A DNA stretch of 64,000 nucleotides from Arthrobacter sp. QXT-31 (GTDB lineage: Bacteria > Actinomycetota > Actinomycetes > Actinomycetales > Micrococcaceae), in contig NZ_CP019304.1 in assembly GCF_001969265.1 (NCBI RefSeq), positions 2,108,001-2,172,000 of the forward strand, in the 5' to 3' direction. The notes beneath the pieces are model-generated. The model was not told where the DNA came from, searched no databases, and saw only the letters and a list, made by a program, of their open reading frames with translations. This document shows, piece by piece, positions 8,303 to 17,088 of this stretch. How positions within the stretch are numbered: position 1 is the first letter of the stretch; each line of letters opens with the position of its first letter. Both the position numbers and the translations under genes were made by a program.

Positions 8303-9850
8303 ATGCCGCCAAGCCTGAACGTCCTCCTCCGCAGCCGCGCGCTGAAGCTCCGCCTCGTCGTGCCCGACGCCGGATCCGCCCAGCTGGACGAGCCGGTCAG
8401 CTGGGTCCACAGCTCCGATCTGGAGGACCCCACGCCGTTCCTCGACGCCGGACAGCTGCTGCTCACCGACGGGACCCAGTTCCCGGTGGAGGGAGAGTTC
8501 CGCAAGGGGTATGAGGAGTACGTGGAGCGCCTGGTGGGGCACGGCATCGCGGGCCTCGGCTTCGCCACACAGGTTATCCACGGGACACTGCCGCCGGCGC
8601 TGGAGGAAGCCTGCCGGAACCACGGGCTGCCGTTGCTGGAGGTCCCGGACAGGACGCCGTTCATCGCGATCATCCGCATGGTGGCTGATTACCTGGCCAA
8701 GGAGGAGCACGCCCGCGCGGAATGGTCGCTGCAGGCACAGCGGGCCATCTCCCGCGCAGCCCTCCGCCCTGACGGGCTGACCTCGATTCTCGGCGAGCTG
8801 GAACGCCAGCTGCACAGCTGGGTGGCGCTCTACGATGCTGCCGGCAACTATGTCCGGATGCCCAGGAACCGGCCGGTTCCTTCCGATATCGCCGGCGAAG
8901 TCACGGCGAAGGTCCGTCATGCCCTGGACCTGGGGACGCGGTCCGCCTCGCACCTGGAGATCGCCGGCCAGTCGGTGACGCTGCAGACCCTCGGCCGGAA
9001 GGGCAGCCTTCGCGGTGCCCTGGTGCTGGGTGCCATCGAGCCGCTGGACCCGGCCAGGACGGACATCGTCAACAGCGTGATCGGCCTGGCCAGCCTGGCG
9101 CTCGAGCAGGCCCGCACCCTGGACACGGCCCGCAGGCACCTCCGCGCGGGCGTCTTCGAGCAGCTGCTGGCAGGCAGCACCGACGTCGCGGTCAGAACGG
9201 CGAGGCAGGTGTGGGGCCAGCTGCCGCGGGAGCCGTTGCTCGTGACCGCTTCACGGCAGGAGAATCCGGCGCCGAACCTGCTCGAGGCACTGGAACTGCT
9301 CGCCGATGACCACCGGGGCGCCGTGTTCTACGCCCTGCGCGGTGACCTTTTGGTGGTCCTGGCCGGGCGGCAGCACCAGGACAAGGTCGTGGAACTGCTG
9401 CAGCGGCACGGCGCCTGCGGCATCTCCTCCGAGACCGCCATGGAGGCTCTTCCCGGCGCTCTTGAGGAAGCCAGCCGGGCGCTGCGGCGCGCGGCGGAGC
9501 TGGGGAGGGGCGCCGTCGAGTTTTCCGAACTGTCCGACGGCGGGATGCTGGGTTTGCTGCGTGAGGAAAAGGCCGGGCCTGTGGCCCGGGGGCTCCTGCA
9601 GCCGCTCATCGCTCATGATGCGGCGGAGCAGACGGAGCTGCTGGCGACAGTGCGGGAATGGTTTGCGAACGACTGCGTGTGGGACAAGACCGCCCGGCGC
9701 CTCGGCGTCCACCGCCACACCCTGCGGAACCGGGTGGACGCCGCCGGGCGGATCCTGGGCCTGAACCTGGACGGCATGCGCGACCGGCTGGAGCTGTTCG
9801 CCGCGGTGCAGTTCCTGGAGGAGCGACAGGCGGGAACCGGTAATAAGTGA
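8303..9850 (+). CDS. PucR family transcriptional regulator
   Basis: The product is 515 residues from the ATG at 8303; an upstream in-frame ATG at 8189 would lie inside the divergent promoter region and is less likely. The N-terminal purine-catabolism-regulator-like domain (residues 1-130), a central GGDEF-like/CdaR-type region and a C-terminal helix-turn-helix (KTARRLGVHRHTLRNRVD) are in the usual PucR order. It probably controls the divergent aminotransferase gene and perhaps mmsA. Its last codons lie inside the repeat array at its 3' end. Confidence 0.87.
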   Translation: MPPSLNVLLRSRALKLRLVVPDAGSAQLDEPVSWVHSSDLEDPTPFLDAGQLLLTDGTQFPVEGEFRKGYEEYVERLVGHGIAGLGFATQVIHGTLPPALEEACRNHGLPLLEVPDRTPFIAIIRMVADYLAKEEHARAEWSLQAQRAISRAALRPDGLTSILGELERQLHSWVALYDAAGNYVRMPRNRPVPSDIAGEVTAKVRHALDLGTRSASHLEIAGQSVTLQTLGRKGSLRGALVLGAIEPLDPARTDIVNSVIGLASLALEQARTLDTARRHLRAGVFEQLLAGSTDVAVRTARQVWGQLPREPLLVTASRQENPAPNLLEALELLADDHRGAVFYALRGDLLVVLAGRQHQDKVVELLQRHGACGISSETAMEALPGALEEASRALRRAAELGRGAVEFSELSDGGMLGLLREEKAGPVARGLLQPLIAHDAAEQTELLATVREWFANDCVWDKTARRLGVHRHTLRNRVDAAGRILGLNLDGMRDRLELFAAVQFLEERQAGTGNK

Positions 9851-9997
9851 TAGAGGGTCAGGGGGAAACCGGTAATAAGTGATAGAGCGTCAGGAGGGGC
9901 AGGACCCTTCCCGACGCTCACTCACGTTATGCGGGTTTTCCCCCAACGCTCTCTCACATCCTGCGGGGTTTTCCCGTTCGCTCTATCAGTTCTGCGG
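9832..9997. repeat. inverted array of about 32-bp intergenic repeats
   Basis: At least five degenerate copies of a unit containing CGCTCTATCAC, then TGCGGG or TACCGG, then TTTTCCC are arranged as two units in one orientation and three in the other, around a GGGCAGGACCC centre. The outer units run into the last codons of pucR and mmsA. It resembles a REP/BIME-type interspersed element. Confidence 0.75.
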
Positions 9998-11506
9998 GAA
10001 GCCGAGGTTGATGCCGCCGTGGCTGGGGTCGAGCCAGCGGGAGGTGATGGCCTTTTCGCGGGTGAAGAACTGGAAGCCCTGCAGGCCGTAGGCCTTGGAG
10101 CTGCCGAAGATGGAGTCCTTGAAGCCGCCGAAGGAGTAGTACGCCACCGGCACGGGGATGGGGACGTTGATGCCCACCATGCCCACCTCGACCTCGTTTT
10201 GGAAGCGGCGGGCCGCGCCGCCGTCGTTGGTGAAGATCGCGGTGCCGTTGCCGAACGCGCCGGAGTTGATCAGGTCCAGGCCCTCCTCGTAACTGCGGAC
10301 GCGGACCACGGCAAGCACCGGACCGAAAATCTCCTCGGTGTAGACGCGGGAGGTGACCGGAACGTCGTCGATCAGGGTGGGGCCGAGCCAGAAGCCGTTC
10401 TCGTCGCCGTCGACGTTGATGCCGCGGCCGTCCACCACCACCTTGGCGCCGTCCTCGATGGCGACGTCGATGTAGGAGGCCACCTTGTCGCGGTGCTGCC
10501 TGGTGACCAGCGGGCCCATGTCGCAATTGCGGCGGCCGTCACCGATGCGCAGCGTGGCCATCCGGGAGGTGATCTTTTCGATCAGTTCGTCGGCGACGGG
10601 CTCGACGGCGACCACGACGCTGATGGCCATGCAGCGTTCACCGGCGGAACCGAAGCCGGCGTTGATGGCGGCGTCGGCGGTCAGCTCAAGGTCGGCGTCG
10701 GGCAGGACCAGCATGTGGTTCTTGGCCCCGCCGAGCGCCTGGACGCGCTTGCCATTGCGGGCAGCGGTCTCGTAGATGTACTGCGCGATCGGGGTGGAAC
10801 CGACGAAGGAGATGGCCTTGACGTCGGGGTGTTCCAGGAGGCCGTCGACGGCCTCCTTGTCGCCGTGCAGGACGTTGAAGACGCCGTCGGGCAGCCCTGC
10901 CTCGGTGAACAGCTCGGCGAGCCAGTTGGCCGCCGTCGGGTCCTTTTCGCTGGGCTTGAGGACCACGGCGTTGCCGGCGGCGATGGCGATCGGCAGGAAC
11001 CACAGCGGCACCATGGCCGGGAAGTTGAACGGGCTGATGATGCCCACAACGCCCAGCGGTGACTTGGTGGAGTAGACGTCCACGCCGCTGGAGACGTTCT
11101 CGGAGTGCTCGCCCTTGATCAGGTGCGGGAAGCCGGTGGCCAGCTCCACAACCTCAAGGCCGCGGGTGATTTCACCCAGCGCGTCCGAGAGGACCTTGCC
11201 GTGCTCGGCCGTGATGATCTGGGCGAGCTCGCCCTTGCGCTCGTTCAAGAGTTCGCGGAAGCGGAAGATGATCTGCTGGCGCTTGGTGATGGACAGGTCG
11301 CGCCAGGCCGGAAAGGCCTTCTGCGCGGATGAGACGGCAGCCTCGATGTCGGCGGCGTTGGCCAGCGCAACCCGCTTGGTCTCGATGCCCCGGGCGGGAT
11401 CGAAGACCGGCGCGGTGCGGTCACCGGACGAGAGGGCTTCTTCTCCGCCGATCCAGTGGGACAGCACGGGAAGTTCCTGGTTTTCGGACACGCTGTTTTC
11501 GGACAC
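9986..11506 (-). CDS. mmsA: CoA-acylating methylmalonate-semialdehyde dehydrogenase
   Basis: The 506-residue aldehyde dehydrogenase-fold enzyme has the MmsA signature: ISPFNFPAMVPLWFLPIA, LGGAKNHMLVLPDAD, and the active-site Cys in GSAGERCMAISV. It converts (methyl)malonate semialdehyde plus CoA and NAD+ to propionyl- or acetyl-CoA. With the nearby omega-aminotransferase it gives a plausible beta-alanine or beta-aminoisobutyrate route. The C-terminus lies in the repeat array. A GTG/ATG choice at the start is not critical; ATG at 11506 is used. Confidence 0.92.
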   Translation of the reverse strand: MSENSVSENQELPVLSHWIGGEEALSSGDRTAPVFDPARGIETKRVALANAADIEAAVSSAQKAFPAWRDLSITKRQQIIFRFRELLNERKGELAQIITAEHGKVLSDALGEITRGLEVVELATGFPHLIKGEHSENVSSGVDVYSTKSPLGVVGIISPFNFPAMVPLWFLPIAIAAGNAVVLKPSEKDPTAANWLAELFTEAGLPDGVFNVLHGDKEAVDGLLEHPDVKAISFVGSTPIAQYIYETAARNGKRVQALGGAKNHMLVLPDADLELTADAAINAGFGSAGERCMAISVVVAVEPVADELIEKITSRMATLRIGDGRRNCDMGPLVTRQHRDKVASYIDVAIEDGAKVVVDGRGINVDGDENGFWLGPTLIDDVPVTSRVYTEEIFGPVLAVVRVRSYEEGLDLINSGAFGNGTAIFTNDGGAARRFQNEVEVGMVGINVPIPVPVAYYSFGGFKDSIFGSSKAYGLQGFQFFTREKAITSRWLDPSHGGINLGFPQN

Positions 11507-11699
11507 GCTTCTTCTCGCTTTCGGGATTGGTGGCAGGGGCGCCGTAGCGGCTTGCTAGCCACCGTAGCCGGGCGGCGGACCGGCGAAGGCGCGACATTTG
11601 TCAAGCACGCTGCCTCCGGATCGACACTTGTACACGCCCGACGGCGGGATCCCCGGTTCTAGATTGAGTGGCACCAGCACTTCCACACAGGAGTCCCCC

Positions 11700-11906
11700 A
11701 TGAAACCCCGCACCGCCCAGCCCGCCTCCACCCAGGATCCTGCCGCTGTCCGCACCGGAGAACATTGCCCCCGGACCGGTTGGTGGTACCCGCTGCAGGC
11801 CGAACCCGCCACCCCCGCCCAGACTCCAAGGTTCGTGGGGCAGGGAAGCGTCATGCCGGCGGCCGGCGGCTTCCCCTCCCTCTGGCTGCCGAGCCAGGCC
11901 GCCTGA
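11700..11906 (+). CDS. small protein with CPxTGWW motif (68 aa)
   Basis: ACAGGAG precedes the ATG at good spacing. The product, beginning MKPRTAQPAST, contains CPRTGWWYP and later RFVGQGSVMPAAGG and SLW. The CP-TGWW/GxxMP/W pattern is reminiscent of short modules found singly or repeated in proteins linked to secretion or polymorphic-toxin systems, but I cannot name the family with confidence. It is proline-rich and probably unstructured at the N-terminus. Confidence 0.6.
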   Translation: MKPRTAQPASTQDPAAVRTGEHCPRTGWWYPLQAEPATPAQTPRFVGQGSVMPAAGGFPSLWLPSQAA

Positions 11907-11993
11907 CGGACCCCCCTGTCCGGCTGGGATCCGGCCAAGTCCTGGTGCAAAAGTCCCCCAGCCATTTACGTGTGCGCATGGAACAGCTAGACT

Positions 11994-12004
11994 TTGTCAG
12001 ACAA
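11994..12004. promoter_or_regulatory. GntR/FCD-type operator, palindrome TTGTCAGACAA
   Basis: This is a perfect 11-bp palindrome 47 bp upstream of the GntR start. A one-mismatch copy, TTGTTTGACAA, lies upstream of the hydroxyproline operon at 15219. Such short spaced palindromes are typical of FCD-subfamily GntR sites, so autoregulation is likely. Confidence 0.6.
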
Positions 12005-12050
12005 TCTGCACAAACAAGGCAGATCAAAAACCTAGCAATTGGGGAAGCGC

Positions 12051-12767
12051 ATGGCGGAAACGCACCTGTCACCCGAGTCGATGTCCCTGCCTGTGAGAAT
12101 GTCGCCCGTGGCTTCTGTTTCCCGCCGGGACGGCGTGGTCAACGAGATTCGCCGGGCGGTGGTGCTGGGCACCATCAAGCCCGGGGAGAAGCTCACCGAA
12201 GTGCAGCTGTCCGAGTGGCTCAATGTCAGCCGGCCCACCGTCCGCGAGGCACTCAACCAGATGGCACAGGAAGGCCTCCTGGTGCAGGAGCCCTACCGCG
12301 GACTCCGCGTGGCCTCCCTCGACACGGCGGCCATCATGGATCTGGCCAACACCCGCATGGCCCTGGACATGCTCGCGGTCACCGCGATCATCGAAGACGA
12401 AACCGGGCGCCGGATGCGCATGGTTGAGGAAAGCTGGGCCGAGTACAGCCGCGTGGAGATGGACCCGGACCCGGTTGTGCGGCACGAAAGCCACGTGGCC
12501 TTCCACCGCAAGCTCTGGGCCGCGTCCGAGAACGCGCTGCTGCTGCGTCTTTGGCCCGTCACCGAAGCCCACGTCACCATCATCCTCGCCCAGGACCAGG
12601 CCACCCGCGCGGACCCCGTCCGCGCCCACCGCGTGCACGAGAAGCTCGTGAAGGCCATTCGGACCAAGGACCTTGAGGTCATCCGGAAGGCCTTCACCGA
12701 ACACACCATCGACAGCGCGAAGGAACTCATCGCGCTGCTGGACGCACAGAACGAGCAGAAGGAGTAA
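12051..12767 (+). CDS. GntR family regulator, FCD subfamily
   Basis: The 238-residue protein has an N-terminal winged helix (LSEWLNVSRPTVREALNQMAQEGLL, about residues 50-75) and an all-helical FCD domain whose metal/ligand residues appear in HVAFHRKLW and VTEAHVTIILAQ. GGGGAAG precedes ATG 12051. The downstream SDR gene starts 6 bp after its stop. A shared palindrome suggests that it controls itself and the hydroxyproline operon, consistent with a repressor relieved by a pathway metabolite. Confidence 0.88.
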   Translation: MAETHLSPESMSLPVRMSPVASVSRRDGVVNEIRRAVVLGTIKPGEKLTEVQLSEWLNVSRPTVREALNQMAQEGLLVQEPYRGLRVASLDTAAIMDLANTRMALDMLAVTAIIEDETGRRMRMVEESWAEYSRVEMDPDPVVRHESHVAFHRKLWAASENALLLRLWPVTEAHVTIILAQDQATRADPVRAHRVHEKLVKAIRTKDLEVIRKAFTEHTIDSAKELIALLDAQNEQKE

Positions 12768-12773
12768 CTGCCC

Positions 12774-13367
12774 ATGAAGATCCTCATTGTCGGCGCAAAT
12801 GGCCTGCTCGGTTCCGCAGCGGTCGCAGCACTCAAGGGACGGCACGAGGTCATTCAAGCCTCCCGCTCGAGCGACGTCAGCGTGGACCTGGCCGAACCCG
12901 ATTCGATCCGGCGCATGTTCGACCAGGTGGGCACGGTGGATGCCGTCATCTCCTGCACGGGGTCGGTTCCCTTCAAGCCGCTCTCCGAGCTCACGGACAA
13001 GGACTTCAGGGCCAGCTTCGAGGATAAGGTCCTCGGCCAGGTCAACCTGGTGCAGCTTGGCGCCGAGTACATCTCCGACGGCGGCTCCTTCACGCTGACC
13101 AGCGGTGTCCTCGCCCGCGAGCCCATCCTGACCGGAGCCGCGGCCTCACTGGCCAACGGCGCGCTGGAGTCGTTCGTGATGGCGGCCGCCGCCGAGTTGC
13201 CGAGGGGCATCCGCATCAACGCCGTCAGCCCCACGGTCCTGGCCGAGGCTTCCGGCTATCACGAGTTCTTCCCCGGATTCTCGCAGGTGCCCGCTGACGA
13301 GGTCGGCCGCGCCTATGTGAAGTCGGTGGAGGGCATCCAGACCGGGCAGGTCTTCGCGCTGGACTAA
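12774..13367 (+). CDS. short-chain dehydrogenase/reductase (197 aa)
   Basis: A compact Rossmann protein with an NAD(P)-binding MKILIVGANGLLGSAAV and INAVSPTVLAE near the end. The usual YxxxK is absent; the equivalent region reads GAAASLANGALESFV, as in a known short SDR subgroup with altered active sites. Its substrate is unknown. It is probably cotranscribed with the GntR gene, and the ATG follows AAGGAG. Confidence 0.8.
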   Translation: MKILIVGANGLLGSAAVAALKGRHEVIQASRSSDVSVDLAEPDSIRRMFDQVGTVDAVISCTGSVPFKPLSELTDKDFRASFEDKVLGQVNLVQLGAEYISDGGSFTLTSGVLAREPILTGAAASLANGALESFVMAAAAELPRGIRINAVSPTVLAEASGYHEFFPGFSQVPADEVGRAYVKSVEGIQTGQVFALD

Positions 13368-13441
13368 GCACCTACAAACACAGGCGGCACCGCCCCCGGG
13401 GCGCCTTGACGCGAGGCACCCGGGCTGAGTGGCGCCCAGAA

Positions 13442-13466
13442 CCCCCGCCGCCTAAAACGGCGGGGG
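13442..13466. terminator. hairpin between convergent genes
   Basis: A 9-bp stem, CCCCCGCCG, with a 7-base loop containing AAAA. It overlaps the last codons (PPPF) of the convergent DUF222 gene. Confidence 0.6.
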
Positions 13467-14915
13467 CTCCGGCTGCTGGACCGGATACGCTGCCCTGCCG
13501 ACGTCCGCCGGTTCAGTCCTGTAGTTCCGGCCCAGGGGTGACTGCCACTCAAGGTCCCCGCTTGGAGACAACTGCCTGTAGCTCCACGCGCCGATGGACT
13601 TCAGCGCGTGGTGCTCTCGGCAGAGCATAGCCAGGTTGCCGGCATCGGTAGTACCGCCATCCTGCCACTCGATGGTGTGATCCGGTTCGCAGACGATGGC
13701 CCGGCGCGTGCAGCCCGGGAACCGGCAGGTCCCGTCACGGCAATGCAGGTACCGGCGAAGCGCCTTCGGTGGGCGGTAGACGGTGCGGCCCATGCCGAGG
13801 GCCTGGCCCGTAGTGAAATCCGTGAAAAGCCGCTGCCATGTAGGCGCGATGGCCGCCAAGCGGCAGGCCGTTGCAGCATCGATGGGGCCATACCCTTCGA
13901 GTTCAGCCATACCGGATTCGGCGGGTTCAGCTGATTCGGCACCAAGTACATCGCCGCCGGGCACGATCCTGGCGCCCAGGACGGACCCGACAGGGATAGT
14001 CACCACGACCTCGGCGCGGAATGCCGAGGACCCTGTGTCATCAGATCCACCAACAACTGTGTCAGGTCCACCAAAAAGCCGGTAAGCGAGCGCATCCGCC
14101 CTGAGCTCCGACAGCGTGCTGGAATCTGACGCAGGATGCGGCGCAGGAGCACCTCCGAGCTCCGCGGCCCGCGCGCTGGCCTGCCGGGCGTCACGGTCGA
14201 GTCCGTTGAAAATGGCCATCCCGACTTCCGCCGGAAGAAACGCGGAAAGCGTGCACATGCCGTCCGGCTCGGCCCTGAACCAAACGCCGCGCTCACGCTG
14301 GGCGGCTTCCTTGCGGGCAATGAGGCTTTCAGGGTGAAGTCGCTCGCGCAGCCGGCGCAGGCATGCTCGCAATTCGGATGGCGTGCGACGTCTGCCATGC
14401 CGCGTCAGCGTGCGCTGCAGGGCCATAGTGGCGAATTTTTCGGCCTGCCCGGCCGGGAGGGAGCGGGCCTGGTCGAGAATGATCCGGGCGTGCACCTCGG
14501 AGATCTCCCCGGCCTCGACCGCCTCGAGGACTCCCCACTGGGACGCCGCAAGATCCCCGGCATCATGCAGCAAGCCCGCGGCCGTGGCTTCCGTCAGAGC
14601 GCAGGCCGTGGACACTTCGGAGACGGCCAGCGCATGGGCCTCGTCCCCGGCGAACCGCACCGGTTGGTTCTCTTTCCGCCGGGGAGATTCTTCACCGATC
14701 GCTTCTTCGACCCGGGCCAGGGCACTCATTTTCTGTGCTGTTGCCCAGGCAATGAGCCTGTCGGTCGATTCCACCACGCTGAGCGCATCGTCGGCAGAGA
14801 GGAAGGATGGAAGCGGCAAGCTCACCGTGCCAACCAACGGCGAATCCTCCTGGTCCGTGAAGTCGACAGCCGGAACCCACGCATCGTCATCCGCCACGAA
14901 TACCTGGTCTTCCAC
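13452..14915 (-). CDS. DUF222/HNH endonuclease domain protein
   Basis: The 487-residue protein has the DUF222 region (about residues 40-330, including the LHARIILDQ-like stretch) followed by a C-terminal HNH domain: CRFPGCTRRAIVCEPDHTI, then GGTTDAGNLAMLCREHHALKS. The Cys pair and His residues of the HNH motif are intact. Many paralogs occur in actinobacterial genomes, sometimes linked to mobile DNA; cellular role unproven. The start is GTG. Confidence 0.88.
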   Translation of the reverse strand: MEDQVFVADDDAWVPAVDFTDQEDSPLVGTVSLPLPSFLSADDALSVVESTDRLIAWATAQKMSALARVEEAIGEESPRRKENQPVRFAGDEAHALAVSEVSTACALTEATAAGLLHDAGDLAASQWGVLEAVEAGEISEVHARIILDQARSLPAGQAEKFATMALQRTLTRHGRRRTPSELRACLRRLRERLHPESLIARKEAAQRERGVWFRAEPDGMCTLSAFLPAEVGMAIFNGLDRDARQASARAAELGGAPAPHPASDSSTLSELRADALAYRLFGGPDTVVGGSDDTGSSAFRAEVVVTIPVGSVLGARIVPGGDVLGAESAEPAESGMAELEGYGPIDAATACRLAAIAPTWQRLFTDFTTGQALGMGRTVYRPPKALRRYLHCRDGTCRFPGCTRRAIVCEPDHTIEWQDGGTTDAGNLAMLCREHHALKSIGAWSYRQLSPSGDLEWQSPLGRNYRTEPADVGRAAYPVQQPEPPPF

Positions 14916-15392
14916 GCCTGCCCCTTCCCGGAATCCTTGCCCCGAACTGTGCGGGACTATCGCCTGCCTGACACTTTCAGACTAGGGCGAGGGTCTGACA
15001 TTTAGAGTGCGTGCGGGCATCGGGCAGTCGACAGGACGGCAACTTCCCGGCAGGCAACGGGAAATTTACATTTGCCCGCAATCTCACCACCTTTGTGACG
15101 CCGCTCCGGGAAATAGCGGGACCCAGATTTCCGCAATATTTCCTGCTAACCCAGACCCCTCGAAAAAACCACTGGACGTGGCCGGGGTCACAGCGCTACT
15201 GTTGAACCAGCACGCAGATTGTTTGACAATAAAACAACCAAACCACAACGGCGGGATTCGTTCAGGCCGCCCTTACCTCCCCCACCGGCAGCACCCGACG
15301 CCGCCGGCCACAAAATTCCTTCGAGCTGCGGACGGCCCCTTGATGCCGCTGCCAGCCCGGTAACCCCATTCCCGTAAAAGAGGGTTTAAACC
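14916..15392. other. intergenic region upstream of the hydroxyproline operon
   Basis: No convincing gene is seen in these 477 bp. The open frames present lack ribosome binding sites and have atypical composition. The right part carries the GntR-type palindrome and presumably the operon promoter; GTAAAAGAGG sits near the first start codon. Confidence 0.6.
15219..15237. promoter_or_regulatory. candidate operator TTGTTTGACAA in extended dyad
   Basis: TTGTTTGACAA differs by one base from the perfect palindrome upstream of the GntR gene and is itself in a larger TTGTTT-N7-AAACAA dyad. It lies about 155 bp upstream of the first gene of the hydroxyproline operon. Confidence 0.55.
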
Positions 15393-16241
15393 ATGACCAA
15401 AACAAGCAAGATCGTCCTTGCTGTCCTCGCCATCGCCATACTGTCCGCAGCCGCGGGCTTCTTCGGCAGCGGCTTCCGCGGCAACAGCGCCTCGGCTTCC
15501 ACCGGATCGGCACAGGGCACATTCATCGAGGAAATCAAGAAGCGCGGCGAGCTTCGCGTAGGCGTTGCAATCGCTCCCCCGATGACTGTCCAGCAGGCTG
15601 ACGGCACGCTGGGCGGCCCCAACCTCATTCCGCTGGAGGAACTGGCTAAGCAGCTCGGCGTGAAGCTGGTGCCGGTTGCGGCGGAGTGGAAGAACATCGT
15701 GGCCGGCCTGCAGGCCAACCGCTACGACTTCGCAGCAAACCTGGACTACACCGTGGAGCGGTCACTGGCGATCTCCTTCACGAACCCCGTCTACGAGTAC
15801 CCCGGCGTGTTCGTGGTGAAGGCCAACTCGTCGCACACGACCTCTGAGCAGATCCTCCAAAGCGGCGGCCAGATCGCAACTGCACAGGGCGCAGCCCCGG
15901 AGGCCACGCTGAAGGGCCTGACCTCCAAGATCATGCCCATGGATTCCTACTCGAACGCCATCTCCGCCATTCAGGCAGGCCGGGCGGTCGCAGAATTCAC
16001 AGACCTCCCAACCGCTGAATCCCAGGCCCAGGCGGACAAGACACTGAAGATTGTGGTGCCGGATCCGGAGATCTACTCGGGCACAGCTGCCTACGGTGTA
16101 CCGGCCGGCATCGACGCCCGTTCCATGCAGATCGTGAACATCGCCATCGAGCGCGCGCAGAAGAGCGGCAAGCTCACCCAGGCCTACGCCAAGGTCAACT
16201 ACTTCGAGGTGGACAACCTCGGCGACCTGAAGAAGAAGTGA
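15393..16241 (+). CDS. amino-acid ABC transporter substrate-binding protein
   Basis: The 282-residue periplasmic-binding-type protein (SBP family 3) has an N-terminal hydrophobic segment, then IKKRGELRVGVAIAPPM and the two-lobe pattern. The export segment ends in an Ala/Ser-rich stretch with no lipobox cysteine, unusual for a Gram-positive binding protein; it may stay anchored by the uncleaved helix. It is the first gene of a permease/ATPase/hydroxyproline enzyme operon, so hydroxyproline or a related imino acid is the probable ligand. Confidence 0.87.
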   Translation: MTKTSKIVLAVLAIAILSAAAGFFGSGFRGNSASASTGSAQGTFIEEIKKRGELRVGVAIAPPMTVQQADGTLGGPNLIPLEELAKQLGVKLVPVAAEWKNIVAGLQANRYDFAANLDYTVERSLAISFTNPVYEYPGVFVVKANSSHTTSEQILQSGGQIATAQGAAPEATLKGLTSKIMPMDSYSNAISAIQAGRAVAEFTDLPTAESQAQADKTLKIVVPDPEIYSGTAAYGVPAGIDARSMQIVNIAIERAQKSGKLTQAYAKVNYFEVDNLGDLKKK

Positions 16242-16290
16242 CCTCTCAAGAAGTCACCGGGCAAGTCGCCGGGTAAGGAGCCAAGACATC

Positions 16291-17088
16291 ATGAACTACA
16301 ACTTCGACTGGGACGTGATTGCGCGGGCATTCCCTGCAATGATGCAGGGCCTCGGAATCACCGTCCAGATAACACTCATCACCATCGCCATCAGCATGGT
16401 CCTCGCGGTCCCCGTGGCCGTGGGGCGCATGTCCAAGATTGAGGTCATCCGTTGGGCCGCCCAGGCCTACATCGAGGTCTTCCGCTGCACGCCGCTGCTG
16501 GTCCAGCTGTTCTGGATCTTCTACGCCATGCCGGCGCTGACCGGGGTCACCCTTCCCGGCGAGGTCTCGGCGGTCATCGCACTGACGGCAAACCTCACTG
16601 CTTTCATGGCCGAGGCCTACCGCAGCGGATTCCAGTCGGTGCCCGTGGAACAGGTCGAGGCCGGACGGATGCTGCAGCTGAGCCGCTTCCAGCAGCTTCG
16701 CTACATCATCGTGCCGCAGGCCCTGCGCCAGCAGCTGCCGGTGATCCTGTCCCTGAACATCTCACTGTTCAAGGACACGGCGCTCGTCTCCACCATCGCC
16801 GTCGCGGACCTGATGTTCATCTCGAACACCATCTCCTCCCAGACGTACCGCTCGCTGGAAGTTTTCACCCTCGCGGCATTTGTCTACTTTGCGATCGCCT
16901 TCCCGGTGTCCCTGGCAACCAGCGCGCTGGAACGCCGGATGCAGAACAGCTCCGGCATGGGCGCCCCGCCGCCCCGGAAACTTCTGGCCCGCATGATGCC
17001 AGGCTCCCGGACGCAGGGCTCCGGAACAGCAGGCTCCGGTACCCCGGGCCCACGGACCACAGACCCGCGGACGGCGGTGCCGGCATGA
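16291..17088 (+). CDS. amino-acid ABC transporter permease
   Basis: The 265-residue permease is of the His/Glu/Gln/Arg type with about five membrane segments and the EAA loop around residues 106-140 (VEQVEAGRMLQLSR...QALRQQLP). The last 30 residues are a low-complexity Gly/Ser/Thr/Pro/Arg tail made of near-repeats (GSRTQGSGTAGSGT), probably disordered. Its stop overlaps the ATPase start (ATGA), indicating translational coupling. Confidence 0.9.
   Translation: MNYNFDWDVIARAFPAMMQGLGITVQITLITIAISMVLAVPVAVGRMSKIEVIRWAAQAYIEVFRCTPLLVQLFWIFYAMPALTGVTLPGEVSAVIALTANLTAFMAEAYRSGFQSVPVEQVEAGRMLQLSRFQQLRYIIVPQALRQQLPVILSLNISLFKDTALVSTIAVADLMFISNTISSQTYRSLEVFTLAAFVYFAIAFPVSLATSALERRMQNSSGMGAPPPRKLLARMMPGSRTQGSGTAGSGTPGPRTTDPRTAVPA

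Noticed and set aside
9832..9997. Possible CRISPR array
   Set aside because: Units are degenerate, occur in both orientations, have no spacers of constant length, and no cas genes are nearby.
15007..15363. 118-codon open frame upstream of the ABC transporter
   Set aside because: No ribosome binding site, no family features, and it spans the likely operator and promoter.
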